34,990 bases of DNA, taken from contig CAINCZ010000052.1 in assembly GCA_903847195.1 (NCBI GenBank), forward strand, positions 1 to 34,990, written 5' to 3'. The translations under genes were made by a program, and so were the position numbers. Each line of letters opens with the position of its first letter. Position 1 is the first letter of the stretch. Below the pieces are notes generated by a model, which was not told where the DNA came from, searched no databases, and saw only the letters and a program-made list of their open reading frames with translations. The stretch comes from an uncultured Acidobacteriota bacterium (GTDB lineage: Bacteria; Acidobacteriota; Terriglobia; Terriglobales; CAINCZ01). Positions 1 to 7,499 of the stretch are shown here, in pieces.

Positions 1-1382
1 GCGGATTCGGCCGAGACCCAGAGCTTGAGCTTGATGTAGCCGGTCAGCTCGGTGTCTTCGTTGAAGGTAACGCCAAATACGGCGTTTCCGCCCTGCGTGG
101 AGTGATAGGAAACCTTGGCGGCGGCAGCCGGCTTGTCGGCCTTGAGCGCACCGTCGCGTCCGTCGAGGTAGAGCTTCTTATACTGCGTGCGCTTCAGCGG
201 CCATTCGTTTTCGTTGCGGACGGTGTATTCGTCGCGGGTCTCGCGGACTTCCAGCCGCACGCGCGGCGTGGAGGTCCAGCCGTTCTGCTCGCCCTTCAGG
301 TAGAAGTCGAAGAACTTCTTCTGGTAGGCCAGCCCGTCGCCCGCGTAGTAACGTTCCCACTTCTTGCCGCCGTGGGTGTAGAGCCACTTGTCCTTGGCCG
401 GAATGTCGTTGAAGGCCTCAAACGTCCCGTAGGTATGCAGTCCCTTGTCGCTCCAACTGGCGCAGAGCAGGGTGGGGATGTTGATGTTGCCGAGTTGCGG
501 CGCGCCCGAGCGCAGCTTCTGGTTGGCGGTCGGGTCCATGGCATCCACCCAGACCTTGGCGGCCTGATCGGGAGGCATCTTGCCCACGCCGGCCTTCCAG
601 GGGCCGAGGCTGCGCAGGAAGTTGGTCTCGGGAATGCCTCCCCAGAACATCGCTTCGCGATAGGCGTCGACGAAGCCTTCCCACGGGGTGATGGCCTTCA
701 GGTGCGGCGGCGGCGGATTGTGCGCGGCGGCATAGTACTGATTGATGGCCAGCGCAGAGACGCCGGTCATGCCGACGTTGCCGTTGCTCCACGGCTGCAC
801 GGCGGCCCATTCGATGATGTTGTAGGCGTCGTCGCCGATCTGCGTGTAGCCAGGCAGAGACAGCGGAACGGGCTTGCCGCCCGACTTCCATCCGCCGCGC
901 TGGTCAACCACGAGTATGACGTAGTCGTTGGGCACCCAGTATGCCGGGTCGGGGCCTTCCCAGCCGGTCAGCATCGAGACCTGCATGTGTCCAACGTCAG
1001 CGCCGTGCGAGTAGACGCGGAAGACGTAGGGGAAGTAGCTGTTGGGCGGGAAGGTGCCGTCCTGCTTGTAGGTCGGCGGAGCCTGGTCCTTGCCGTAGGG
1101 CGTGAGGGCCAGGATGACCGGGAACTTGCCCGGCTTGTTGGGACGGTGGACGTTGGCCGCCAGCTTCACGCCGTCGGGCATGGAGATCATCACGTCGACT
1201 TCGGTCTTGACGCTGTCGGGAACGGGGATGATCTGGTAGGCGAGCTTACCGTCAGGCGAGGGGCGAACCTCGTACGGGTTGGTGGTCGGATGATCGATGG
1301 CCACGGCGAACGACGGCAGCAGAATGATGGCTGCCACGGCGGCAAATAACAACAGCAGGCGAAGCGGCGAACGGGAATTCAT
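1..1382 (-). CDS. Secreted CocE/NonD-family hydrolase (S15-type), 3' end outside the window
   Basis: The reading frame starts at ATG 1382-1380 and stays open to the left edge, giving about 460 residues. It begins with a signal peptide (MNSRSPLRLLLLFAAVAA...). A peptidase-S15 alpha/beta-hydrolase domain follows, with a nucleophile-elbow motif GMTGVSALAINQYYAAA and an upstream DQRGGWKSGG that resembles the TRG region of cocaine esterase and X-Pro dipeptidyl peptidases. The last visible residues (ELTGYIKLKLWVSAES) match the start of the C-terminal jelly-roll domain, so only the end is missing. Family members hydrolyse esters or amides such as acyl esters, beta-lactam esters or N-terminal X-Pro dipeptides. 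The substrate here cannot be read from sequence. The signal peptide points to export. The family call is firm and the specificity is unknown. Confidence 0.85.
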   Translation of the reverse strand, partial: MNSRSPLRLLLLFAAVAAIILLPSFAVAIDHPTTNPYEVRPSPDGKLAYQIIPVPDSVKTEVDVMISMPDGVKLAANVHRPNKPGKFPVILALTPYGKDQAPPTYKQDGTFPPNSYFPYVFRVYSHGADVGHMQVSMLTGWEGPDPAYWVPNDYVILVVDQRGGWKSGGKPVPLSLPGYTQIGDDAYNIIEWAAVQPWSNGNVGMTGVSALAINQYYAAAHNPPPPHLKAITPWEGFVDAYREAMFWGGIPETNFLRSLGPWKAGVGKMPPDQAAKVWVDAMDPTANQKLRSGAPQLGNINIPTLLCASWSDKGLHTYGTFEAFNDIPAKDKWLYTHGGKKWERYYAGDGLAYQKKFFDFYLKGEQNGWTSTPRVRLEVRETRDEYTVRNENEWPLKRTQYKKLYLDGRDGALKADKPAAAAKVSYHSTQGGNAVFGVTFNEDTELTGYIKLKLWVSAES

Positions 1383-1545
1383 AGTTCGTTCTCCTTAGGG
1401 TGCGGCGTGAGAGTAATTCGTGCACGGTGCTCAGAAGAGACGGAAATTGTACATCGGGGGGCGATGCTGGGCGAGGGGGATTCTCGGTGGTAGCGATTCC
1501 CCACTCAAGCCGGGTGCCGGGTGTCCCACCCTAGCGCGCCGGGTG

Positions 1546-1586
1546 CCCCACCCTCACGCGCCCGCCGTTGGCGCGTTAGGGTGGGG
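1546..1586. repeat. Palindromic intergenic repeat, CCCCACCCT type
   Basis: The arms CCCCACCCT (1546-1554) and AGGGTGGGG (1578-1586) enclose an inner GCGC/GCGC pairing. The flank CGGGTG just before the element is the reverse complement of the CACCCG tail found after other hairpins in this window. The same hairpin recurs at 2802-2842 with the same downstream sequence. Confidence 0.75.
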
Positions 1587-1670
1587 GTTTTGACCTTGAA
1601 TTGGTCCGACCAACACCAGCCCAAGCCCTTCCTGCGCACTCATATACCCATGCAAACAACTTCCCAAGGC

Positions 1671-1716
1671 GTCATCCTGAGCGCAGCGAGGGATCTGCTG
1701 TATGCCCGCCCCACCG
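1671..1716 (+). repeat. Dispersed GTCATCCTGAGCGCAGCGA repeat, copy 1
   Basis: GTCATCCTGAGCGCAGCGA is followed by GGATCTGCTG and then by TGCCCGCCCCACCG. It is nearly identical to 2927-2972. Core-only copies in the opposite orientation lie at 3728-3757 and 18741-18770. Confidence 0.7.
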
Positions 1717-1737
1717 AAAAGGCTGGGAACTGCACAA

Positions 1738-1795
1738 TTGGCGATGTTCCAACTTTGGAGCTGCCGCAGGGGCTGAGTGGATAGGCGAGAGATGG
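1738..1795 (+). repeat. Module M, copy 1 (shared with 2726-2795)
   Basis: The module starts TTGGCGATGTTCCAACT and contains GCCGCAGGGGCTGAGTGGAT and a GAGATGG end. The second copy at 2726-2795 has the same landmarks plus about 12 extra bases in the middle. Here the module follows the hairpin and the GTCATCC repeat; in the second copy it precedes them. Confidence 0.6.
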
Positions 1796-1817
1796 CCGCA
1801 ATGCTGTCGAGGAAATG

Positions 1818-1848
1818 GCCCCAAGTTGGAAAACGCCAACTCTGGGGC
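1818..1848. repeat. Palindromic repeat, AGTTGG...CCAACT type
   Basis: GCCCC-a-AGTTGG and CCAACT-ct-GGGGC pair around an AAAACG loop. A related perfect stem, ACAGTTGG/CCAACTGT, lies at 3043-3065. Confidence 0.6.
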
Positions 1849-1923
1849 TCCCGCCCGCCCAGATGGCCCGGGCGGAGATAACTACCGACTGAGGCGGCGA
1901 CAGGCGCAGCAGCTCATAAGTGA

Positions 1924-1960
1924 AGCGCAAAGACCCCGTGCGGTGCGGGGTCTTTGCGCT
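1924..1960 (-). terminator. 15-bp perfect stem downstream of the DUF3011 gene
   Basis: AGCGCAAAGACCCCG (1924-1938) pairs perfectly with 1946-1960 around a 7-base loop. It lies 38 bp beyond the stop codon of the DUF3011 gene. There is no clear T-run on the minus strand, so it may act as a 3' stabiliser as much as a terminator. Confidence 0.6.
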
Positions 1961-1998
1961 CCATAAGTCGGCGTTGCGCCACGCGGCGACATTCGGTC

Positions 1999-2541
1999 CT
2001 ACTGCGCCAGCTCCACTTCGAACTCAGCGCGGCAGCCACGGCTTACCCATATTGCTCCGTTCCGCGTGTATTTCCAGGAATACCCCAGGCGGCACTCCGA
2101 CTCGCTCAACTGCCGTTCCACGCGGGCGCGGCGGATCGGCCCGGGCGCAGAGCAGCTCCGAGGTCCCATATCCTGGGATTCACAGCGGACCGTGGCAAAC
2201 TGGCCAGTACCGCGGCCGTAATCCCTGCCCCTGCCCCAATCACGAGCCCGGTCACCGTTGCCAGGACCAGGGCCACCAGGCCCCTCGCCGAAGACCGCGA
2301 ACTCGGCGCGGCAGCCACGGTCAACCCAAACGCGGTTGCGCTCGATACCGTATGTTCTTCCCTGATCACAGGGCGACTCGCTCGCCTGCCGGGAAAAACG
2401 GATCTCGCGGTTCGGCCCGACGTCACAAAAACGCCGCTGGCCATCATTGGATTCGCAACGAACGATCGTGTCCTGGGCCAGGGCCGCCCCGGCGCAAGCG
2501 AGCGTCAGCGCAACGCACAGCGTGAGAAATCGAAAACGCAT
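1999..2541 (-). CDS. Secreted protein with two DUF3011 repeats
   Basis: 180 residues. A signal peptide ends near ALAQ (residue 23). Two copies of the DUF3011 motif follow: RCES...C......RQ.S...C..G.(T/S)...(R/N)..(V/I)WV.RGCRAEF, at about residues 27-83 and 118-175. A Gly/Arg/Asp-rich linker (GPGGPGPGNGDRARDWGRGRDYGRG) joins them. The paired cysteines in each repeat suggest disulfides in the periplasm or outside the cell. The start ATG at 2541 has GGAGA five bases upstream. DUF3011 has no established function. The gene stands alone, with a composite repeat on each side. Confidence 0.85.
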   Translation of the reverse strand: MRFRFLTLCVALTLACAGAALAQDTIVRCESNDGQRRFCDVGPNREIRFSRQASESPCDQGRTYGIERNRVWVDRGCRAEFAVFGEGPGGPGPGNGDRARDWGRGRDYGRGTGQFATVRCESQDMGPRSCSAPGPIRRARVERQLSESECRLGYSWKYTRNGAIWVSRGCRAEFEVELAQ

Positions 2542-2725
2542 ATTCTCTCCAGATCTTCCTGCTGCCTTCGAGCGGAATTGGCAGCACGATACCTTCTACA
2601 AACTGCTTGATCTCAGACTTGCCTAAGTTCGCACGCCCGTTCTCGGACCGCTGTATAGAATCGCTCACTGAGGCTGAAACGTGTATTCAAGCTGGGGCGG
2701 AAAGTTCCCCGTCGCTGGCCCACCG

Positions 2726-2795
2726 TTGGCGATGTTCCAACTGTGGCGGAGCAGTTGCGGGAGCCGCAGGGACTGATTGGATAGGCAGGAGATGG
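2726..2795 (+). repeat. Module M, copy 2
   Basis: TTGGCGATGTTCCAACT, GAGCCGCAGGGACTGATTGG and a GAGATGG end match 1738-1795, with a 12-base insertion. Here the module precedes the hairpin, the reverse of the order in copy 1. Confidence 0.6.
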
Positions 2796-2801
2796 CGGGT
2801 G

Positions 2802-2842
2802 CCCCACCCTCGCGCGCCCGCCTTTGGCGCGTTAGGGTGGGG
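2802..2842. repeat. Palindromic repeat, CCCCACCCT type, copy 2
   Basis: CCCCACCCT (2802-2810) and AGGGTGGGG (2834-2842) with an inner GCGC pair. It is followed by ATTGACTTTGAAT-GGTCCGAC, matching the downstream flank of 1546-1586. Confidence 0.75.
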
Positions 2843-2926
2843 ATATTGACTTTGAATAGGTCCGACTAAAATTGGTCCATGCCCTCTCTTAACACTCATA
2901 TCCTCTTATAAGCAGCTCTCCAAGAA

Positions 2927-2972
2927 GTCATCCTGAGCGCAGCGAAGGACCTGCTTTTTGCCCGCCCCACCG
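2927..2972 (+). repeat. Dispersed GTCATCCTGAGCGCAGCGA repeat, copy 2
   Basis: Same core and same TGCCCGCCCCACCG end as 1671-1716. Both copies are also preceded by CACTCATAT about 30-40 bases upstream. Confidence 0.7.
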
Positions 2973-2983
2973 AAATGATGTGG

Positions 2984-3018
2984 CCCACATATGCGCCAGC
3001 CTCTGGCGCACATGTGGG
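2984..3018. repeat. 16-bp palindrome CCCACAT-GCGCCAG
   Basis: CCCACATATGCGCCAG pairs with CTGGCGCACATGTGGG around a 3-base loop with one mismatch. It is a member of the CCCACAT...ATGTGGG hairpin type. Confidence 0.65.
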
Positions 3019-3042
3019 AACCCCACAAATGGTGAGTACCCC

Positions 3043-3065
3043 ACAGTTGGAACAGCGCCAACTGT
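3043..3065. repeat. Perfect 8-bp palindrome ACAGTTGG/CCAACTGT
   Basis: The arms 3043-3050 and 3058-3065 pair perfectly around AACAGCG. It is related to the hairpin at 1818-1848. Confidence 0.5.
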
Positions 3066-3217
3066 GAGCCACCTGCCACATCGAGAACTTTCTGGGATTT
3101 GTTCAGCCTGCCTGCATATGCTGCTCAGGCATTTATGAGACTGCTTGTAGCATCGACTGCGAGCGCGCGCAGGTGGGCACCCGGCACCACAACCACCGGC
3201 CGCGAGAAGCGGAGTAG

Positions 3218-3622
3218 CTAGGCTGCCGCCGCCCTGGCGCGTTCGCGCGCGGCGGGTGCGATGCGGCGCGGCTGTGTCGCTCGTTCGATAATCGGCACCA
3301 GGGCATCTGGCAACTCGCTCCTCATCACGAAATCATCTACCAGCCACAGAACCCGCTCCGGCATCTGGAAGTAGGCGGAGAGCAGGATGATCGGCAGGTT
3401 GGGAAAACGTTGCTTGATGTAGTGGGCGGCGGCCTCGGCGTCCATGCCTTCCAGCTTGTATTCCAACAGAACCGCTGCCACCGCTGTCTCTTCCAATATC
3501 TTTATCGCCGAGCGGGTGCTCGAGGCGAGCTTGACCGAATAGTTGTGGGATTCAAGAGCTGCCTGGCGAAGCTTGAGGATTTCCGGTTGGTCATCAATGC
3601 ACAACACAATAGGGGCTTCCAT
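3218..3622 (-). CDS. Stand-alone response-regulator receiver with Glu in place of the phospho-acceptor Asp
   Basis: 134 residues starting at ATG 3622, chosen because GGAGGAG lies nine bases upstream; the frame is open further up but without a comparable site. The protein is a single CheY-like receiver. The acidic pocket is present (CIDD, Asp10/Asp11), as is Ser82 in the usual Thr/Ser position (ILLSAY). The phospho-acceptor strand reads AVLLEYKLEGMD, with Glu54 where the family has Asp. The conserved Lys is Arg101 (FVMRSE). The C-terminus is an Ala/Arg tail with no output domain. Asp-to-Glu changes often mimic phosphorylation, so this may be a constitutively on or phosphorylation-independent receiver. 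No kinase gene is adjacent. Confidence 0.8.
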   Translation of the reverse strand: MEAPIVLCIDDQPEILKLRQAALESHNYSVKLASSTRSAIKILEETAVAAVLLEYKLEGMDAEAAAHYIKQRFPNLPIILLSAYFQMPERVLWLVDDFVMRSELPDALVPIIERATQPRRIAPAARERARAAAA

Positions 3623-3727
3623 AGTGACAACTCCTCCGTAGCTGGGCCCATTCATGGCCGGAAGTTTAGTAGGAGCGGTTGGCGAAGTCTGGTCAAAGTT
3701 GCACACTCCTGGGAATATTTGTGAGGG

Positions 3728-3757
3728 CAGCAGATCGCGAGCTACGTTCAGGATGAC
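3728..3757 (-). repeat. GTCATCC repeat core, inverted and diverged
   Basis: The reverse complement reads GTCATCCTGAACGTAGCTCG followed by CGATCTGCTG, matching the core at 1671 and 2927 with several changes. Confidence 0.5.
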
Positions 3758-3987
3758 AAGACTATGAATGGGGGCAGACCGCGACTGTGCCACCGTCAAG
3801 TGACGTTCACGGATACAGCGGGATCGACCTCGGCCACGCTGGCCATCGGCACTGCGGTACCGCTGTGAAGGTCCAATTTCTCAGCCGCGTTCCTGGAAGT
3901 TAATCTACTCAAGCGGACCGCGCTGTTCGTGGATGTTCATCAAGATCACGAAGGCGGGCCGGGAACAGGTCGCTGATACGCCGAGGC

Positions 3988-4024
3988 CCCACCCTCGCGG
4001 TCCGCAGTTGGCCGCGTGGGTGGG
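3988..4024. repeat. Palindromic repeat, CCCAC...GTGGG type
   Basis: CCCACCCTCGCGG pairs with CCGCGTGGGTGGG with a few mismatches. It lies seven bases past the stop of the glycosyltransferase at 4031 and could serve as its 3' hairpin. Confidence 0.5.
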
Positions 4025-4030
4025 ATTCAC

Positions 4031-5026
4031 TCACCCGGGAAAACTCGTCGGCTCATCTTGAAACCACCGCGCCAATTCCTGATCCGACACCCGCCGCTTC
4101 GCCTGTACCTGCCGCCTCTTATCCTTCAGCACCGCGCGCCGCTGCCACACGAATTGCAGCGCCGAAAGCAGCCGGCGATCCTTCAGCACGCAATAGCCGA
4201 CGATCAGCAGGTCGCGCCACGTCGTTGGCACGATCAGCCGCCAGTAGAGCCAGCCCGAAATATTCTTCGCCCGCATCAGAAAGCGGTTCTTCACCGAGTG
4301 CCAGTTGATGAGCAGCGGCAGCTTGTTGAATCGCGCCGGAGTCACCCGTCGCACGTGCCATGCCACGGCCGTCGGCACGTAGCGGCACTTCCATCCCATG
4401 AGTTGCGCGCGCCAGCTCAGGTCGGCGTCTTCGCGGTAGGCAAAAAAATCGTCGTCGTAAAACTCGCCGCTGATCGACACGTCCTCGACCATGCGGCGCC
4501 GGTAAATCGCCGCCGCGCCCGTCGCGCCAAAGACGTATTCAGGACGCTCGTACAGCCCGCAGTCCACCTCTTCCGAACCGCGGTCGAAGTGCCGCAGGTT
4601 GCGCGTGAAGTAGATGCCCGTCGAATCGATCACCGGCTCGTCCGTGGCCTCATCCCCGGACGGCCAGCGCATCAGCTTGCCGCACAGCGAACCCGCACTC
4701 GGGTCCTGCTCGCCCGCTGCCACCAGTTCGCTGATGAAGTTCTTCTCCAGCTTCACATCCGGATTGAGCGAGAGCAGCCACTCGCCCCGCGCTTGCGCAA
4801 TCGCCGCGTTCTGCCCGCCCGTGAATCCCCGGTTCTCCGCGTTATAGATAACGCGAAAGCGGCCTTCGTAGCGCCGCAGAATCTCGCGCGTCTGGTCGGT
4901 CGAGGCGTTGTCGATGATAACGACCTCAAGCGGTGAGTACTCCACCGCCGCGACCGACTCCAGGCAGGCCTCGAGCGCTGCCGCCGAGTTGTAAGTGGTC
5001 ATCAGGATCGAGACAAGAGTAGGCAT
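4031..5026 (-). CDS. Family 2 glycosyltransferase (WbbL/rhamnosyltransferase-like)
   Basis: 331 residues from ATG 5026; an in-frame TTG at 5035 is an alternative start with GGAG just upstream. The GT-A fold is clear: VSILMTTYNS near the N-terminus, VVIIDNASTDQT (residues 36-47), NRGFTGGQNAAI (65-76) and a nucleotide-metal motif LSLNPDV (85-91). The pattern is that of WbbL-like glycosyltransferases, many of which transfer rhamnose from dTDP-rhamnose to lipid-linked glycans on the cytoplasmic face. The gene begins 21 bp after the stop of the glycosylphosphotransferase and shares its orientation, so the two are probably co-transcribed. Rhamnose as donor is inferred from the RmlD gene nearby. Confidence 0.85.
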   Translation of the reverse strand: MPTLVSILMTTYNSAAALEACLESVAAVEYSPLEVVIIDNASTDQTREILRRYEGRFRVIYNAENRGFTGGQNAAIAQARGEWLLSLNPDVKLEKNFISELVAAGEQDPSAGSLCGKLMRWPSGDEATDEPVIDSTGIYFTRNLRHFDRGSEEVDCGLYERPEYVFGATGAAAIYRRRMVEDVSISGEFYDDDFFAYREDADLSWRAQLMGWKCRYVPTAVAWHVRRVTPARFNKLPLLINWHSVKNRFLMRAKNISGWLYWRLIVPTTWRDLLIVGYCVLKDRRLLSALQFVWQRRAVLKDKRRQVQAKRRVSDQELARWFQDEPTSFPG

Positions 5027-5047
5027 CTTTTCCAACAGGCTCCGCGG

Positions 5048-6466
5048 CTAGCAGGCTCCGCGTCCGCGCAGCACGTGCGGGATGGTCTTGAAGAATATTT
5101 TAACGTCGAGCCACAGCGACCAGTTGTCGATGTAGGTCAAATCCAGTTGCATCCAGCGGTCGAACTTCATTGCGCTGCGTCCTTCGAGCGCCCACAGGCA
5201 GGTCAGCCCGGGACGCATGCGCAGCCGCCGCCGCTGCCACTTCTCATACTGTGCCACCTCGGAAGCCAGCGGAGGCCGAGGCCCTACGAACGACATGTCG
5301 CCGCGCAGGATGTTCCACAGCTGCGGCAGCTCATCGAGACTGAACTTGCGCAGCCATCGTCCCACCGGCGTAACCCGCGGATCGTGCGCCATCTTGAAGA
5401 CCGGGCCGTGCGCCTCGTTCTGGTCTTGCAGACTTTCACGCAGCCCTTCGGCATTGGCCACCATCGAACGGAACTTGTAGAGCGTGAACGGACGCCCGCC
5501 CAGCCCGCAGCGCGTCTGCCGGTAGATCGCCGGCCCCGCCGACGTGTACCTCACCAGCAGCGTAATCACGAGCAGCAGCGGTGAGATCACGACGAGCATC
5601 CATACCGCCATCACCACGTCGCACAGCCGCTTGAGCAGCAGCAGCGGCGTGTCGGGCGTGTTGGCAAAGGTCAGCAGCGGCACGCCGCGTATCTGCTCCA
5701 CGTAAACGTTCGGCACGCTCAACGGCAGGAAGTCCAGGTGCACGCGCGTATGTACGCCGTCCTCCTGGCAGCGCCGCATGATCGGCTCCATCTGCTCCAG
5801 TTCATCGCGCGTGACCGCGAAGATCACTTCATCGACCGGCTGCGCCTCGATCACCGCAGGCACTTCGTTGACCGGAATCAGGCGGTAGCGTTCCGGTAGA
5901 TCCGTCGGTGGCGCCTCACCCGTGTACGCCAATCCCACAATACGGTCGCCGATCGACTCGCCATGCTCGATCACCGTCACCACGTCGCGCGCCGGTGCGC
6001 CCGTTCCCACGATGAGGAAGTAGCGGAAGTTCCCCATGCGGTTCTTGAACCAGTTTGTTGCCGAGAAGAAAAACAAACGCCCGATCACCACGAACAGCAG
6101 GTCCACAGCCCACAGGCACATCACCAGCGAGCGGCTCACATACTCGCCGCGCGACAGGTACAGGCCCGCAAGCACCATCACCGAGCCGATCGTCACTAGC
6201 CCCACGCCATGCCGCGCCATGCGCCACTTCTCGCGCGGATCCACGCGGCGGTAGGTGCCCAGCACCCAGCCGACGATGGGCCACAGCACCAGCACCGAAA
6301 GCCACAGGTGCCAGTAAGTGAGCATCGGATAGGTGGGACCAAGCGGGGTGACCAGCGGCAGCAGGTGGGCGCGCAGCAGGTAGGCGACCGGGAATGCCAC
6401 GACCGTCAGCGCCAGGTCGTAGGCCTGGCACTGCAATCCGTACAGCCTTGAACGGCGGGCAAACAC
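5048..6466 (-). CDS. Exopolysaccharide polyprenyl glycosylphosphotransferase (initiating sugar-phosphate transferase)
   Basis: 472 residues from GTG 6466, with AGGAGAGG about ten bases upstream. An N-terminal set of membrane helices (roughly residues 15-135) leads into a cytoplasmic Rossmann-like region ([14 protein letters not shown], about 150-260). One more membrane segment precedes the C-terminal bacterial sugar transferase domain. That domain shows [50 protein letters not shown] and RPGLTCLW. Such enzymes move a hexose-1-phosphate from a UDP-sugar to undecaprenyl phosphate, the first step of capsule or exopolysaccharide repeat-unit synthesis. The gene is divergent from the RmlD gene and upstream of a glycosyltransferase, fitting a small surface-glycan locus. 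The sugar is not predictable from sequence alone. Confidence 0.9.
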   Translation of the reverse strand: MFARRSRLYGLQCQAYDLALTVVAFPVAYLLRAHLLPLVTPLGPTYPMLTYWHLWLSVLVLWPIVGWVLGTYRRVDPREKWRMARHGVGLVTIGSVMVLAGLYLSRGEYVSRSLVMCLWAVDLLFVVIGRLFFFSATNWFKNRMGNFRYFLIVGTGAPARDVVTVIEHGESIGDRIVGLAYTGEAPPTDLPERYRLIPVNEVPAVIEAQPVDEVIFAVTRDELEQMEPIMRRCQEDGVHTRVHLDFLPLSVPNVYVEQIRGVPLLTFANTPDTPLLLLKRLCDVVMAVWMLVVISPLLLVITLLVRYTSAGPAIYRQTRCGLGGRPFTLYKFRSMVANAEGLRESLQDQNEAHGPVFKMAHDPRVTPVGRWLRKFSLDELPQLWNILRGDMSFVGPRPPLASEVAQYEKWQRRRLRMRPGLTCLWALEGRSAMKFDRWMQLDLTYIDNWSLWLDVKIFFKTIPHVLRGRGAC

Positions 6467-6529
6467 TCTGGCGCGCCTCTCCTGAACCGGCGCAGCGATT
6501 GCGCCTCTTTGCTATAGTAAACAACCGTT

Positions 6530-7468
6530 ATGAAGGTATTGCTTACAGGCGCTGGCGGACAACTGGCGCAAGACATCCTCGCCACCTGGACCGGGCACGA
6601 GATCACGCCTCTTGCCCGTGCCGCGCTCGACATCACCTCGGCCGCCGCCGTCGATGCCGCCGTGGATTCCATCCACCCCGACTGCATCGTCAACACCGCC
6701 GCCTTCAGCCTGGTTGACCAGTGCGAGGACCGCTACGAGGAGGCCTTTCGCGCCAACGTCTTCGCCGTCGCGCACCTGGCGCGTGCGGCCCAGCGTCATG
6801 GTGCAATCCTGGTGCAGTTTAGCACTGATTACGTGTTCGATGGCCTCAAGCGCACGCCCTACGTCGAGACCGACGCGGCCCGTCCACTGTCCGCCTACGG
6901 CGCGTCGCGGCTCTCCGGCGAATGGATGGCCAGCCACTTCTGCCAGCGCGCGCTCGTCATCCGCACCTGCGGACTCTACGGCATCGGCGGACAGTTCACC
7001 CGGACCGGCAACTTCGTCGAATCCATGTTGCGACTGGCCGCCGCCGGGAAGCCACTCCGGGTTATTGGTGACCAGATAGTAACCCCTACTTCCACGTGGG
7101 AGCTGGCACAGAAATGCCTCGAGTTGGTATCGACGTATCAATCGGACAATTTTGTGAAAAATGGTTGCCTGAAATCGAATTGCCTAGAAGTGGAATCGGG
7201 GTTCTCATCAAAAATTTTCCATTTAACAAACACTGGCGAGTGCTCATGGTTTGACTTTGCACGACAGATCTTCCGCGAGTTCGGGGTCTCGGCCGACCTC
7301 GCTCCGACCTCCGCTGCCGCGTACAACTCCCCCGCCCGCCGCCCCGCTTACTCGGTGCTGGACAACTTCCGTCTGCGGCAGGCCGGCATCGCCGACTTCC
7401 GTCCCTGGCAGGAGGCGCTGGCCCGCTACGCCCATGCCCGGCGCAAAGGCAACGCGACGCACAGTTGA
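6530..7468 (+). CDS. rmlD: dTDP-4-dehydrorhamnose reductase-like protein (RmlD), altered active site
   Basis: 312 residues. RmlD makes dTDP-L-rhamnose from dTDP-4-keto-L-rhamnose with NAD(P)H. The sequence shows the nucleotide-binding TGAGGQLAQD, VNTAAF..VD, STDYVFDG (catalytic Thr99) and PLSAYGASRLSGE. In the last of these Tyr123 is present but the catalytic Lys of YxxxK is Arg127. Residues about 201-228 form an extra AT-rich stretch (about 7130-7213) before FHLTNTGECSWFDFA, where most relatives have only a short loop. The start ATG lies close behind a TATAGT box (6514-6519). No rmlA, rmlB or rmlC is in the window. The family call is firm; activity is less sure because of the Lys-to-Arg change. 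Confidence 0.85.
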   Translation: MKVLLTGAGGQLAQDILATWTGHEITPLARAALDITSAAAVDAAVDSIHPDCIVNTAAFSLVDQCEDRYEEAFRANVFAVAHLARAAQRHGAILVQFSTDYVFDGLKRTPYVETDAARPLSAYGASRLSGEWMASHFCQRALVIRTCGLYGIGGQFTRTGNFVESMLRLAAAGKPLRVIGDQIVTPTSTWELAQKCLELVSTYQSDNFVKNGCLKSNCLEVESGFSSKIFHLTNTGECSWFDFARQIFREFGVSADLAPTSAAAYNSPARRPAYSVLDNFRLRQAGIADFRPWQEALARYAHARRKGNATHS

Positions 7469-7499
7469 TTTTGAAATGGTGTTGCGGGGATTGCGGAGG

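Larger units (their letters stand above)
1383..1998. other. 616-bp intergenic region built of repeats
   Basis: No convincing gene. It holds, in order, a C-rich/G-rich hairpin (1546-1586), a copy of a dispersed GTCATCCTGAGCGCAGCGA repeat (1671-1716), a module shared with 2726-2795 (1738-1795), another hairpin (1818-1848) and a strong terminator stem (1924-1960). Short open frames here are repeats read through by chance. Confidence 0.7.
2542..3217. other. 676-bp intergenic region with a second composite repeat
   Basis: Contains module M copy 2 (2726-2795), hairpin (2802-2842), GTCATCC repeat copy 2 (2927-2972) and two further palindromes (2984-3018, 3043-3065). No open frame here looks like a gene. 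Confidence 0.7.
3623..4030. other. 408-bp intergenic region
   Basis: Contains an inverted copy of the GTCATCC repeat core (3728-3757) and a C-rich/G-rich hairpin (3988-4024). A short frame near 3801-3868 reads VTFTDTAGSTSATLAIGTAV, which vaguely resembles an Ig-like domain remnant. It is too short to call. Confidence 0.5.

Noticed and set aside
102..1349. Long plus-strand open frame of 415 codons
   Set aside because: Antisense to the CocE/NonD hydrolase. GC-rich genes leave long open frames on the other strand, and its composition is unlike a real protein.
3801..3868. Ig-like fragment (VTFTDTAGSTSATLAIGTAV)
   Set aside because: Only about 20 residues resemble a bacterial surface-repeat domain; too short to call a pseudogene.
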